This document shows, piece after piece, positions 25,043-34,630 of a stretch of DNA of 64,000 nt. The notes beneath the pieces were generated by a model, which was not told the origin of the DNA, did not search any database, and worked only from the letters and a program-made list of their open reading frames with translations. The position numbers and the translations under genes were made by a program. Source of the stretch: Streptomyces sp. RKAG293 (GTDB lineage Bacteria > Actinomycetota > Actinomycetes > Streptomycetales > Streptomycetaceae); the NCBI RefSeq assembly GCF_023701745.1, contig NZ_JAJOZB010000001.1:5369501-5433500 (forward strand). Reading direction: 5' to 3'. Numbering within the stretch: the stretch's first letter is position 1; every line of letters begins with the position of its first letter.

Positions 25043-25227
25043 GGTTGGTTCGCTCCTCCGGAGGGGTTTGCGGGCTGTGGTCGACGTTAGCAGCCGGGGC
25101 CCGCCCGATGACCGCGCGAGCGGGCGCCGGGCGGCCGGGTGTTGTGACCGGTGCGGTGGCCCGGGCCACCGCCCCCACCGCTGCCGCGGCCGGCCCGGGG
25201 GATGGGGCGGGGCCGTAGGGTGTCACC

Positions 25228-25890
25228 GTGCTTCTGCTTGCTTTTGACACCGCTACGCCCGCTGTGACCGCCGCGCTCCACGACGGCGGGCGGGTGCTCG
25301 CCGAATCGACGGTCGTCGACGCCCGGCGGCACGGAGAACTGCTCATGCCGGCCGTCGACCGGGTGCTGAGCGAGGCCGGGGCGGCGATCGGCGACGTCAC
25401 CGGCATCGTCGTCGGGACCGGCCCCGGGCCGTACACCGGGCTGCGGGTCGGCCTGGTGACCGCCGCCGCGTTCGGCGACGCGCTCGGGGTGCCCGTGCAC
25501 GGCATCTGCACCCTCGACGGGATCGCGTACGCGGCCGGTCTCGCCGGACTCGGCGGCCCCTTCGTGGTGGCCACCGACGCCCGCCGCAAAGAGGTCTACT
25601 GGGCCCGCTACGCCAGCCCGCGCGAGCGGGTGACCGAGCCCGCCGTCGACCGTCCCGCCGATATCGCGCAGAGGGTCGCGGGGCTGCCCGCCGTCGGCGC
25701 GGGAGCAGCCCTGTACCCGGAGGTCTTCACGGACGTACGGGCTCCTGAGCACCAGTCCGCCGGCGCGCTGGCCGCGCTCGGCGCCGTACGGCTCGCGGAG
25801 GGCGCGGAGTTCGCGCCCCCGCTGCCGCTGTACCTGCGGCGGCCCGACGCGCAGGTGCCGGCCGGCTACAAGGCGGTCCTGCCCAAGTGA
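25228..25890 (+). CDS. tsaB: tRNA t6A biosynthesis protein TsaB
   Basis: TsaB (220 aa) is the ASKHA-fold partner of TsaD in t6A synthesis. The N-terminus MLLLAFDTATPAVTAAL, the GTGPGPYTGLRVGL motif and DARRKEVYWA are typical. The GTG at 25228 is preceded by TAGGGT ending 6 nt upstream, which suggests a leaderless transcript. Its stop overlaps the rimI start by 4 nt, and tsaD follows, so the three genes form one operon. Confidence 0.94.
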   Translation: MLLLAFDTATPAVTAALHDGGRVLAESTVVDARRHGELLMPAVDRVLSEAGAAIGDVTGIVVGTGPGPYTGLRVGLVTAAAFGDALGVPVHGICTLDGIAYAAGLAGLGGPFVVATDARRKEVYWARYASPRERVTEPAVDRPADIAQRVAGLPAVGAGAALYPEVFTDVRAPEHQSAGALAALGAVRLAEGAEFAPPLPLYLRRPDAQVPAGYKAVLPK

Positions 25891-26423
25891 CGGTGACACT
25901 GCGCGAGATGCGCTGGTGGGACCTGGACCGGGTGATGGAGCTGGAACTGGAGCTCTTCCCCGAGGACGCCTGGTCGCGCGGCATGTTCTGGTCCGAGCTG
26001 GCCGACGCGCGGCACCCGCTGGCCACCAGGCACTACATCGTGGCCGAGGACGTCGCCGGAGAGGTCGCCGGGGACGCTGCCGCAGACACTGGCGGTGGCG
26101 GCCGGCTGGTCGGCTACGCGGGGCTCGCGGCGATCGCCGGGACCGGCGACGTGCAGACCATCGCCGCCTCCCGCGACCACTGGGGCACCGGCCTCGGCGC
26201 CCGGCTGCTCGCCGACCTGATGCACCAGGCCACCGCCTTCGAGTGCCACGAGGTGCTGCTCGAGGTCCGGGTCGACAACCTCCGCGCCCAACGGCTCTAC
26301 GAGCGCTTCGGCTTCGAGCCGCTCGGCTTCCGCAAGGGCTACTACCAACCGGGCAACGTCGACGCCCTCGTGATGCGTATGACCGAACCCTCCTCCGTAC
26401 AAGGAACCACAACTGATGGCTGA
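25887..26423 (+). CDS. rimI: Ribosomal protein S18 alanine N-acetyltransferase
   Basis: RimI (178 aa) is a GNAT enzyme that acetylates the N-terminus of S18. The acetyl-CoA loop is DHWGTGLGARLLADL, and EVLLEVRVDNLRAQRLYERFGF is the RimI C-terminal signature. An insertion rich in Ala/Gly/Asp lies at about residues 52-70. The GTG overlaps the tsaB stop (GTGA), and its end overlaps the tsaD start. In actinobacteria rimI typically lies between tsaB and tsaD. Confidence 0.93.
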   Translation: MTVTLREMRWWDLDRVMELELELFPEDAWSRGMFWSELADARHPLATRHYIVAEDVAGEVAGDAAADTGGGGRLVGYAGLAAIAGTGDVQTIAASRDHWGTGLGARLLADLMHQATAFECHEVLLEVRVDNLRAQRLYERFGFEPLGFRKGYYQPGNVDALVMRMTEPSSVQGTTTDG

Positions 26424-27534
26424 CGAGCCGCTTGTCCTCGGCATCGAGACCTCCTGCGACGAGACCGGTGTCGGCATCGTCCGCGGGCACACCCTGCTCG
26501 CCGACGCGGTGGCGTCCAGCGTCGACGACCACGCGCGCTACGGCGGCGTGGTCCCCGAGATCGCCAGCCGGGCGCATCTGGAGGCGATGGTCCCCACGAT
26601 CCAGCGCGCCCTGAAGGAGGCGGGGGTCGCCGCGAGCGACCTCGACGGCATCGCCGTCACCGCGGGCCCCGGGCTCGCGGGCGCGCTGCTGGTGGGCGTG
26701 AGCGCCGCCAAGGCGTACGCCTACGCGCTCGGCAAGCCGCTCTACGGCGTCAACCACCTCGCGTCGCACATCTGCGTGGACCAGCTGGAGCACGGCCCGC
26801 TGCCCGAGCCGACGATGGCCCTGCTGGTCTCCGGCGGGCACTCGTCGCTGCTGCTCGCACCGGACATCACCAGTGATGTGCGGCCGCTGGGCTCGACGAT
26901 CGACGACGCGGCGGGCGAGGCGTTCGACAAGGTCGCCCGGGTGCTGGGCCTCGGCTTTCCCGGCGGCCCGGCCATCGACCGGCACGCCCGCGACGGCGAC
27001 CCGAAGGCCATCAGGTTCCCGCGCGGCCTGACCGGCCCGCGCGACGCGCCGTACGACTTCTCGTTCTCCGGGCTGAAGACGGCCGTCGCGCGCTGGGTCG
27101 AGGCGCAGCGCCGGGACGGCGTGGACGTGCCGGTGGCGGACGTGGCCGCGTCGTTCCAGGAGGCGGTGGTGGACGTGCTGACCCGTAAGGCGATCCGGGC
27201 CTGCAAGGAGAACGGCGTGGACCACCTGATGATCGGCGGCGGGGTCGCGGCGAACTCGCGGCTGCGCTCGCTGGCGCTGGAGCGCTGCGAGGACGCGGGC
27301 ATCGTGCTGCGGGTGCCGCGCCGGGAACTGTGCACGGACAACGGCGCCATGGTCGCGGCGCTCGGCGCGGAGATGGTGGCGCGCAACCGGCCGTCGTCGA
27401 CCTGGGACCTGCCGGCCGACTCCTCACTGCCCGTCACCGAGGTCTCCGTACCGGGCCACTCGCACCCGCACCCGGAGGAGCACGCCCACTCGCACGACCA
27501 TGTGCACGAGCTGAGCAAGGACAACCTGTACTGA
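26416..27534 (+). CDS. tsaD: tRNA t6A transferase TsaD
   Basis: TsaD (372 aa) transfers the threonylcarbamoyl group to A37 of tRNAs reading ANN codons and holds iron through HxxxH, seen in NHLASHICVD at about residue 112. LGIETSCDETGVGIV, GPGLAGALLVG and MIGGGVAANSRLR are family blocks. The protein is about 35 residues longer than E. coli TsaD because of a tail rich in His (GHSHPHPEEHAHSHDHVHEL). ATG 26416 overlaps rimI and follows AAGGAACCACAACTG. Confidence 0.95.
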   Translation: MADEPLVLGIETSCDETGVGIVRGHTLLADAVASSVDDHARYGGVVPEIASRAHLEAMVPTIQRALKEAGVAASDLDGIAVTAGPGLAGALLVGVSAAKAYAYALGKPLYGVNHLASHICVDQLEHGPLPEPTMALLVSGGHSSLLLAPDITSDVRPLGSTIDDAAGEAFDKVARVLGLGFPGGPAIDRHARDGDPKAIRFPRGLTGPRDAPYDFSFSGLKTAVARWVEAQRRDGVDVPVADVAASFQEAVVDVLTRKAIRACKENGVDHLMIGGGVAANSRLRSLALERCEDAGIVLRVPRRELCTDNGAMVAALGAEMVARNRPSSTWDLPADSSLPVTEVSVPGHSHPHPEEHAHSHDHVHELSKDNLY

Positions 27535-27785
27535 TGACCGTCGCCCTGATGTGGGAGGCGCGGGCCGCCGAGGGGCGGGGCGCCGAGCTGCTGGAATGGG
27601 TCCGCGCCCAGCAGCTGGCACCGGCCCCGCTGCGCCGCGAGCACTTCTCCGCACCCGGTGACCGGGTGCTCGTCATCACCTGGTGGGACGCGCCCTACGA
27701 GGCCGAGTTGCCCGAGCTGGCGGAACCCCCGGCCGCTTTTCTGCATCGTTCAGTACACAGATGGCGTTTTGAACGAACAGCATAG
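27534..27785 (+). CDS. Small protein coupled to tsaD, unknown function
   Basis: An 83-aa protein, MTVALMWEARAAEGRGAELLEWV onward, ending HRSVHRWRFERTA. Its ATG shares a base with the tsaD stop (TGATG), implying translational coupling. The pattern (beta strand, helix, then VLVITWWDAP) suggests a small ferredoxin-like fold of the dimeric alpha-beta barrel kind, but I do not recognise a named family. Confidence 0.75.
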   Translation: MTVALMWEARAAEGRGAELLEWVRAQQLAPAPLRREHFSAPGDRVLVITWWDAPYEAELPELAEPPAAFLHRSVHRWRFERTA

Positions 27786-27794
27786 GGCTTACAT

Positions 27795-28637
27795 ATGCAC
27801 ATAAAAGCGGCGGGACTGATCGTTTCCGGTCTCCTGCTCGTCACCGGGTGCTCCACGGCCGCGTCCTCGCCGAAGGCCGCACCGGCCGCTTCCGGGACGG
27901 GCCCTGCCGCCGCTCCCTCGTCGGACGGGAGCACCGCGCCCGGCGAGGGCGCGGACACCGCCGCCGCGTTCCGCAAGTGGAAGATCAAGCCGATGGCGCC
28001 GGCTCCGGCGCCGCCCAAGGTGAAGCCGGTGAAGACCGGTTCCGGGACGCCGCCGGTGGTCAGCGACATCCCCACCAAGGAGAAGATCGTCTTCGTCACC
28101 TTCGACGACGGCGCGGAGAAGGACCCGAAGTTCGTCACCATGATGGGCGAGCTGAAGATCCCCTTCACGATGTTCCTGACCGACGACATCATCCGGAGCG
28201 ACTACGGCTACTTCAAGCCGCTCCAGAAGCTCGGCAACCCGATACAGAACCACACGCTGACGCACCCGAACCTGCGGACCGAGTCGGAGTCCGCCCAGCG
28301 TCACGAGATATGCACCCAGCAGACGAAGCTGAAAGCCGAGTACGGCACCACACCCCGCCTCTTCCGGCCGCCCTACGGCAACCTGAACGAGGCCACCAAG
28401 ACCGCCGCGAAGTCCTGCGGACTCCAGGCGCTCATCCTGTGGCGCGAGTCCATGCAGATCAAGGGCATGCAGTACCAGCGCGCCGACAAGAAACTGCACC
28501 CCGGCGACATCATCCTCGCCCACTTCCGCGGCCCCTCGGAGCTCAAGGGCACCTCCATGACGGAGATGACCGCCAACCTGCTGCGCATGATCTCCGAGCA
28601 GGGCTTCACCGTGGCGCGCCTGGAGGACTACGTCTGA
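27795..28637 (+). CDS. Lipoprotein polysaccharide deacetylase
   Basis: A 280-aa NodB-fold deacetylase. The N-terminus has a lipobox (LLLVTGCS, Cys19), so it is exported and lipid-anchored. NodB motifs are in order: VTFDDG (catalytic base and metal Asp), NHTLTHP (metal His pair), RPPYGN, ALILWRE and ILAHFRG. The usual Asp-Trp of motif 4 reads Leu-Trp, a small deviation. Likely substrates are N-acetylated cell-wall glycans. It starts 9 nt after the preceding small gene. Confidence 0.9.
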   Translation: MHIKAAGLIVSGLLLVTGCSTAASSPKAAPAASGTGPAAAPSSDGSTAPGEGADTAAAFRKWKIKPMAPAPAPPKVKPVKTGSGTPPVVSDIPTKEKIVFVTFDDGAEKDPKFVTMMGELKIPFTMFLTDDIIRSDYGYFKPLQKLGNPIQNHTLTHPNLRTESESAQRHEICTQQTKLKAEYGTTPRLFRPPYGNLNEATKTAAKSCGLQALILWRESMQIKGMQYQRADKKLHPGDIILAHFRGPSELKGTSMTEMTANLLRMISEQGFTVARLEDYV

Positions 28638-28641
28638 GCCG

Positions 28642-30192
28642 TCAGCCCGTGCCCGTGCTCGCCGGCCCTTGCCGGTAGGCGCGGCGGGCGTACCGCTCCA
28701 GCGCCGCGGACAGCTTCCGCTCCCCGGCCGCGTCCAGCCGCAGAACGAGGCCCGCGCTGCGCCGCGCCGTGGCGGAGGTGACGCCCACGGACCCGGATCT
28801 CACGCCGAACTCCTTCGGCGGGACGGCCCGCAGGCTGCCGGCCGGAACGGTCGCCCGCAGGAGGAAGCACCCGCGCCGCCCGGCTGCGCCATGGGCATGG
28901 AAAAGCGCGACCTCCTGCACCTCGGCCCACGGCCGGGACCATTCGGCGCCGCCGTGCCGCAGTCGCAGCCCGGCCGCGTCCAGGCCGACCGAGACGTCGG
29001 CCGTGCGCCGAGCCCTGATCAGGGCGCGCAGCGCCCATGTCAGGACGGTGGTGAACAGCGCGACCACGATGAGGCTCGTCGTGGTCACCTTGTTGCCGAT
29101 CAGGCCCACCTCGGCCACCGAGGACAGGACCAGCGCGATCGTGAAGATCCCCGCACTGCCCGCCAGGCCCAGGCCGCCGGACACCGGTGCCCGCTGCGCG
29201 AGTTCATACCTGCCCGGGGCCGCGACCGGAGCCGCCATCGGAGCTGGAGCCGCGACCGGCGGCGCGGTGGCGGTCGGCGCGGCGGCGGTGAAGGCGACGA
29301 CGGCGGGTGCGGGCGTGGGTGCGGCGGGTGTCGCCGGTGGGGCGGCGGCCGGCGCGACGACGGTCGGCCGGTGCGCCCTCGGGTCCTCGCGGGCGGCGGT
29401 CAGCGTGTCGATCAGGGCATCCGTCCCCGGGCGCTCCCGGGGGTCCTTGGCGAGGCAGGCGGCGACCACCGGCCGCAGGGCGGCCGGCACGCCGCCGAGG
29501 TCCGGCTCGTCGTGCACCACGCGGTACAGCAGCGCCGGAACCGTCCCCGTCCCGAACGGCGCCCGGCCCGTGGCCGCGAACACCAGGACCGAGCCGAGCG
29601 AGAAGACGTCGCTCTCCGTGCCCACCCGCCCGCCGACGGCCTGCTCGGGGGACATGAACCCCGCCGTGCCGATCACCGCGCCCGTCCCGGTGAGCATCGT
29701 GGCGCCGTCCAGCGCCTTGGAGATCCCGAAGTCGATGACCCGCGGTCCGTCGGCGACCATCAGGACGTTGCCCGGCTTGAGGTCGCGGTGCACCAGGCCG
29801 GCCGCGTGCACCGACGCCAGCGCCTCCGTCAGGCCCGCGCCCAGCGCCCTGAGCGCGGCCTCCGGCAGCGGCCCGTCGCGCTGCACCAGGACCCCGAGGT
29901 CGGGTGCCTCCAGGTACTGGCTGGCCACCCAGGGCCGGTCCGCCTCCGGATCGGCGTCCACGACCGACGCCGTCCAGAAGCCGGACACCGCGCGGGCCGC
30001 GTCCACCTCCCGGCGGAACCGGCTGCGGAAGCCGGGATCCGCGGCGATCTCGGCCCGGACGAGCTTGACGGCGACCGCCCGGCCGCTGCGCGACCTGCCG
30101 AGGTACACCTCGCCCATACCGCCCGCGCCGAGCCGCTTCAGCAACTCGTACGGTCCGACCCTGCGCGGGTCGTCCGGCCTCAGTTCGTCCAT
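28642..30192 (-). CDS. Membrane Ser/Thr protein kinase with C-terminal PH-like domain
   Basis: A 516-aa kinase with an intact catalytic domain in the first 260 residues: GAGGMGEVY (ATP loop), VAVKLV (Lys), HRDLKPGN and VIDFGISKA. A Pro/Ala-rich linker is followed by two adjacent hydrophobic helices at about residues 343-363 and 368-390, then about 120 residues (VGLDAAGLRLRHGGAEW onward) that resemble a small PH-like beta domain returning to the cytosol. It lacks PASTA repeats. ATG 30192 is used, though a GTG at 30210 is in frame. Confidence 0.88.
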   Translation of the reverse strand: MDELRPDDPRRVGPYELLKRLGAGGMGEVYLGRSRSGRAVAVKLVRAEIAADPGFRSRFRREVDAARAVSGFWTASVVDADPEADRPWVASQYLEAPDLGVLVQRDGPLPEAALRALGAGLTEALASVHAAGLVHRDLKPGNVLMVADGPRVIDFGISKALDGATMLTGTGAVIGTAGFMSPEQAVGGRVGTESDVFSLGSVLVFAATGRAPFGTGTVPALLYRVVHDEPDLGGVPAALRPVVAACLAKDPRERPGTDALIDTLTAAREDPRAHRPTVVAPAAAPPATPAAPTPAPAVVAFTAAAPTATAPPVAAPAPMAAPVAAPGRYELAQRAPVSGGLGLAGSAGIFTIALVLSSVAEVGLIGNKVTTTSLIVVALFTTVLTWALRALIRARRTADVSVGLDAAGLRLRHGGAEWSRPWAEVQEVALFHAHGAAGRRGCFLLRATVPAGSLRAVPPKEFGVRSGSVGVTSATARRSAGLVLRLDAAGERKLSAALERYARRAYRQGPASTGTG

Positions 30193-30309
30193 CCCGGCCC
30201 CCCGGTTCACCAGCCCTCGGCAGCAGGTTATCGGCGCGGATGATGCCGCGTCAGGCGATGTCCGGTGCCGCCGGACACCGGTCGGCCCGCGGCGCGTCCC
30301 CCGGCCGTC

Positions 30310-31485
30310 CTACGGGGTGTTGACCGGTTGGCCCAGCAGCATCGACGGCGCGCCCGCCACCCGGGTCAGGAAGACCGTGACGGAGTGCGGGCCCTCCAGC
30401 TTCAGCTTCCTGCGCAACTCCTCCGGTTCGATGGCGGAGCCGCGCTTCTTGATGACGGCGACGCCCACACCGCGCTGCCGCAGCAGCGCCTTGAGCTTCT
30501 TCAGGCCGAACGGCAGCACGTCGGTGATCTCGTACGCCGTCGCGAACGGCGTCGGGCGCAGTTCCTCGGCGGTGATGTACGCGATCGTCTCGTCGATCAG
30601 CCGCCCGCCGACCTGTTCCGCGACCTCCGCGACCAGGTGCGCGCGGATCACCGCGCCGTCCGGCTCGTAGAGGTACCGGCCGACCGGGCCGGCCGGCGGG
30701 TCGGGGAGCGGGGCGCCGGTCCACAGGGTGCCCGCGGACGGCAGCAGGGTCGCGCTCACCGAGCCGGGGTTCTTCCCGAACCACAGCACGGCCTCCTTCA
30801 CGTCACCGCGGTACGAGATCCACTCCGCCCCGGCGTCGTCGGGGACGGCCTCGTGCGGGATGCCCGGCGCGACCTTCAGGGCCGCCACCGGCACCTGGCG
30901 GGCCGCCCCGATTGCCCAGGACAGCGACGGCGAGTACGCCTCCGGATCGAAGATCCGCCCACGCCCTCCCCTCCGCGCCGGGTCCACGAAGACCGCGTCG
31001 TAGCCGTCGGTGGCGATCTCGGTCACATCGGCGCAGCGCACCTCGATGAGGTCGGCGAGGCCCAGCGACTCCGCGTTGGCCCGCGCGACCGCGCAGGTCA
31101 GCGGGTCCCGGTCGACCGCCAGCACCGCCACGCCGGCCCGGGCGAGCGCGATGGCGTCCCCGCCGATGCCGCAGCACAGATCGGCCAGCCGCCGTACGCC
31201 CAGCGCCTTGAAGCACTCCGCCCGGTACTCCGCCACCTCGGTGCGGGTGGCCTGTTCCACCCCGACGGGGGTGAAGTACATCCGGTACGCGTCCGCCCCG
31301 AACTTCGCCTCCCCGCGCTGCCGCAGCCGGGCCTGGCCGAGCGCCGCCGACACCAGTTCCGCGGGGTGTTCACGCCGCAGCCGGGTCGCCTCCGCCAGCT
31401 CGCGGGCGGGGTCGTAGTCGCGCAGCGACCCCAGCAGGGCCTGCCCGGCGGGGGTCAGCAGGTAGGAGAACGCGTCAAGATCCAC
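30310..31485 (-). CDS. Class I SAM-dependent methyltransferase (THUMP-like)
   Basis: A 391-aa methyltransferase with Rossmann motifs LADLCCGIGGDAIAL and AVDRDPLTC and the catalytic-site-like FVDPARRGGRGR. The C-terminal region (VIKKRGSAIEPEELRRKL, then VFLTRVAG) matches the THUMP-like domain proteins common in actinobacteria, probably acting on RNA. The GTG at 31485 is chosen because GGAGG lies 11 nt upstream. The frame remains open into the CIRCE region, but those codons overlap the groES promoter. Confidence 0.87.
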   Translation of the reverse strand: MDLDAFSYLLTPAGQALLGSLRDYDPARELAEATRLRREHPAELVSAALGQARLRQRGEAKFGADAYRMYFTPVGVEQATRTEVAEYRAECFKALGVRRLADLCCGIGGDAIALARAGVAVLAVDRDPLTCAVARANAESLGLADLIEVRCADVTEIATDGYDAVFVDPARRGGRGRIFDPEAYSPSLSWAIGAARQVPVAALKVAPGIPHEAVPDDAGAEWISYRGDVKEAVLWFGKNPGSVSATLLPSAGTLWTGAPLPDPPAGPVGRYLYEPDGAVIRAHLVAEVAEQVGGRLIDETIAYITAEELRPTPFATAYEITDVLPFGLKKLKALLRQRGVGVAVIKKRGSAIEPEELRRKLKLEGPHSVTVFLTRVAGAPSMLLGQPVNTP

Positions 31486-31539
31486 GCTTCGATTGTCCTC
31501 CAGGCCGGAGGCGTCCGGCACCGTTCCGGCGGCGCTCCG

Positions 31540-31566
31540 TTGGCACTCCGCTTGACCGAGTGCTAA
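31540..31566 (+). promoter_or_regulatory. CIRCE operator 1 upstream of groES
   Basis: TTGGCACTC at 31540-31548, a 9-nt spacer, then GAGTGCTAA at 31558-31566 is a near-consensus CIRCE, the operator of the heat-shock repressor HrcA. The spacer contains the promoter -35 box, so bound HrcA would directly block RNA polymerase. Confidence 0.9.
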
Positions 31567-31580
31567 AGCCGTCCTAGTCT
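31552..31580 (+). promoter_or_regulatory. groES-groEL1 promoter
   Basis: TTGACC at 31552-31557 and TAGTCT at 31575-31580 are 17 nt apart, a good principal-sigma promoter. It lies between and within two CIRCE operators. Confidence 0.8.
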
Positions 31581-31582
31581 CG

Positions 31583-31615
31583 GTGCTGGCACTCAGCACT
31601 GCCGAGTGCCAGCAC
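31583..31615 (+). promoter_or_regulatory. CIRCE operator 2 upstream of groES
   Basis: Perfect 12-bp arms (31583-31594 and 31604-31615) with core GGCACTC, a 9-nt spacer and GAGTGCC form a second CIRCE immediately downstream of the -10 box, covering the likely transcription start. Confidence 0.9.
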
Positions 31616-31713
31616 AACAGCGACGGGCAGGTCCGGCACCCGCGACGACGGGCCTACCAGGTCGCCACCCAGACAGACACTCCCGTTAGCCCTTTGAAGG
31701 GGGAGGTCGGAAC

Positions 31714-32022
31714 GTGACGACCGCCAGCAGCAAGGTTGCCATCAAGCCGCTCGAGGACCGCATCGTGGTCCAGGCGCTCGAGGCTGAGCAGACCACGGCC
31801 TCCGGCCTGGTCATCCCGGACACCGCCAAGGAGAAGCCCCAGGAGGGCGTCGTCCTGGCCGTGGGCCCGGGCCGCTTCGAGGACGGTAACCGTCTTCCGC
31901 TCGACGTTTCCGTCGGCGACGTCGTGCTGTACAGCAAGTACGGCGGCACCGAGGTGAAGTACAACGGCGAGGAGTACCTCGTCCTCTCGGCCCGCGACGT
32001 TCTCGCGGTCATCGAGAAGTAG
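31714..32022 (+). CDS. groES: Co-chaperonin GroES
   Basis: GroES (102 aa) caps the GroEL ring. The sequence shows IKPLEDRIVVQALEAEQTTASG (mobile loop included), DTAKEKPQEGVVLAVGPG and YNGEEYLVLSARDVLAVIE. GTG 31714 follows GGGGGAGGTCGGAAC. Two CIRCE elements and a promoter lie upstream, and groEL1 follows after 107 nt. Confidence 0.97.
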   Translation: MTTASSKVAIKPLEDRIVVQALEAEQTTASGLVIPDTAKEKPQEGVVLAVGPGRFEDGNRLPLDVSVGDVVLYSKYGGTEVKYNGEEYLVLSARDVLAVIEK

Positions 32023-32129
32023 GTCTGCTTCACCACTAGCAGCAGCCGTGACCTTCCCCGGGTATCCGTGTCTACTGACCCGGCGCCCGGGGTTTGGTCT
32101 TTGACGAGGAAAAGACGAGGTAGGACGCA

Positions 32130-33755
<1,626 letters not shown>

Positions 33756-33780
33756 CGTTGTAGCCGCGCTCTGTCGCACG

Positions 33781-33820
33781 AAGGCCCCTGCTCCCGCCGC
33801 CCGGCGGGAGCAGGGGCCTT
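33781..33820. terminator. Terminator after groEL1
   Basis: Arms 33781-33798 and 33803-33820 are perfectly complementary over 18 bp, followed by TTCG, beginning 25 nt after the groEL1 stop. The minus-strand gene converging from the right would use it too. Confidence 0.9.
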
Positions 33821-33851
33821 TCGCCGTGCCACCCGCTACTGGTACCGCCCG

Positions 33852-34553
33852 CTAGTGCGGCATTTCGATCACGCCGAGCTTGGTCAGCAGGCCGAGCAGG
33901 TCGTGGTTCCACCAGCCTTCCGCGATCATCCCGTCCTGGAACCGGAAGACCGTCTGGCCGGTCATCTGGGCCTGCCGGTTGGTGGCCGGCATGCCGCGGA
34001 ACTCCGCGACGTGGGTGGCGGTCCAGGTCCACCGGTTCGCCACGCAGTCCCCTTCGGCGAGCTGGTCGTCGATCGTGAACCGGAAGTCGAACCCCGCCCG
34101 GTATCCGGCGACGTCCGCGCGCAGGGCTGCGGTTCCCACGGTGTCCGCCTCTTTGCCGGGGTCGTGATCGCGGTAACCGGCCGCGAAGATCTCGTCGATG
34201 GCGTCCAGATCGCCGTCATTGGCGATTTCTTCGAAGAACCGGCGGCAGGCCGCCTTGTTGAGCTGCTCGTCCCGGACCACGTCCAGGTCCGTGAACGTGG
34301 GCACCCCGTCGCAGAGCGCCACCATCTCCTGGAAGATCCGCTCCGTCTCCGGAAGCTGGGAATTCTTCATCGCCTCTTCGTACGACGGGAATTCCACGAT
34401 CTCGACATAGTGGGACGCGTCGGCGCGGTCCTTGCCGATGACGCTGTGGCTCGCGGTCCGCTTGCCCTTGGTCTGTTCGACCCAGCGGTCCATGAGCTGG
34501 TTCATGTCGTCGAACTGCTCGGTCTTGAAGTCGATGATCTGGGTGAAATGCAT
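33852..34553 (-). CDS. Fusion of a ferredoxin-like domain with a SnoaL-type domain
   Basis: A 233-aa protein starting MHFTQIIDFKTEQFDDMNQ. The first 100 or so residues look like a small alpha/beta barrel-type domain (repeat of strand, helix, then SHYVEIVEFPSYEEAM). Residues about 105-233 form a SnoaL/NTF2-like domain (ANDGDLDAIDEIFAAGYRDHDPG, then FRFQDGMIAEGWW), the fold of ester cyclases and related polyketide enzymes. ATG 34553 has GGGAGG 6 nt upstream. No polyketide genes lie near it, so the role is unknown. Confidence 0.8.
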   Translation of the reverse strand: MHFTQIIDFKTEQFDDMNQLMDRWVEQTKGKRTASHSVIGKDRADASHYVEIVEFPSYEEAMKNSQLPETERIFQEMVALCDGVPTFTDLDVVRDEQLNKAACRRFFEEIANDGDLDAIDEIFAAGYRDHDPGKEADTVGTAALRADVAGYRAGFDFRFTIDDQLAEGDCVANRWTWTATHVAEFRGMPATNRQAQMTGQTVFRFQDGMIAEGWWNHDLLGLLTKLGVIEMPH

Positions 34554-34630
34554 GGTGTACCTCCCGAGCCGGGTGGAATACCTCCATTTTAGTAAGAAAT
34601 GCGCCTTCCGCAGCTGCCGCCGGGCAGCGG

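Noticed and set aside
25087..27225. 712-codon minus-strand frame opposite tsaB, rimI and tsaD
   Set aside because: Antisense to three overlapping conserved genes and without protein-like motifs.
31486..31617. N-terminal extension of the THUMP-like methyltransferase into the groES promoter
   Set aside because: The extra codons overlap both CIRCE elements, and a GTG at 31485 has a good ribosome binding site.
33852..34553. Polyketide biosynthesis locus suggested by the SnoaL domain
   Set aside because: No polyketide synthase, tailoring or regulatory genes are nearby, and SnoaL domains are widespread outside such clusters.
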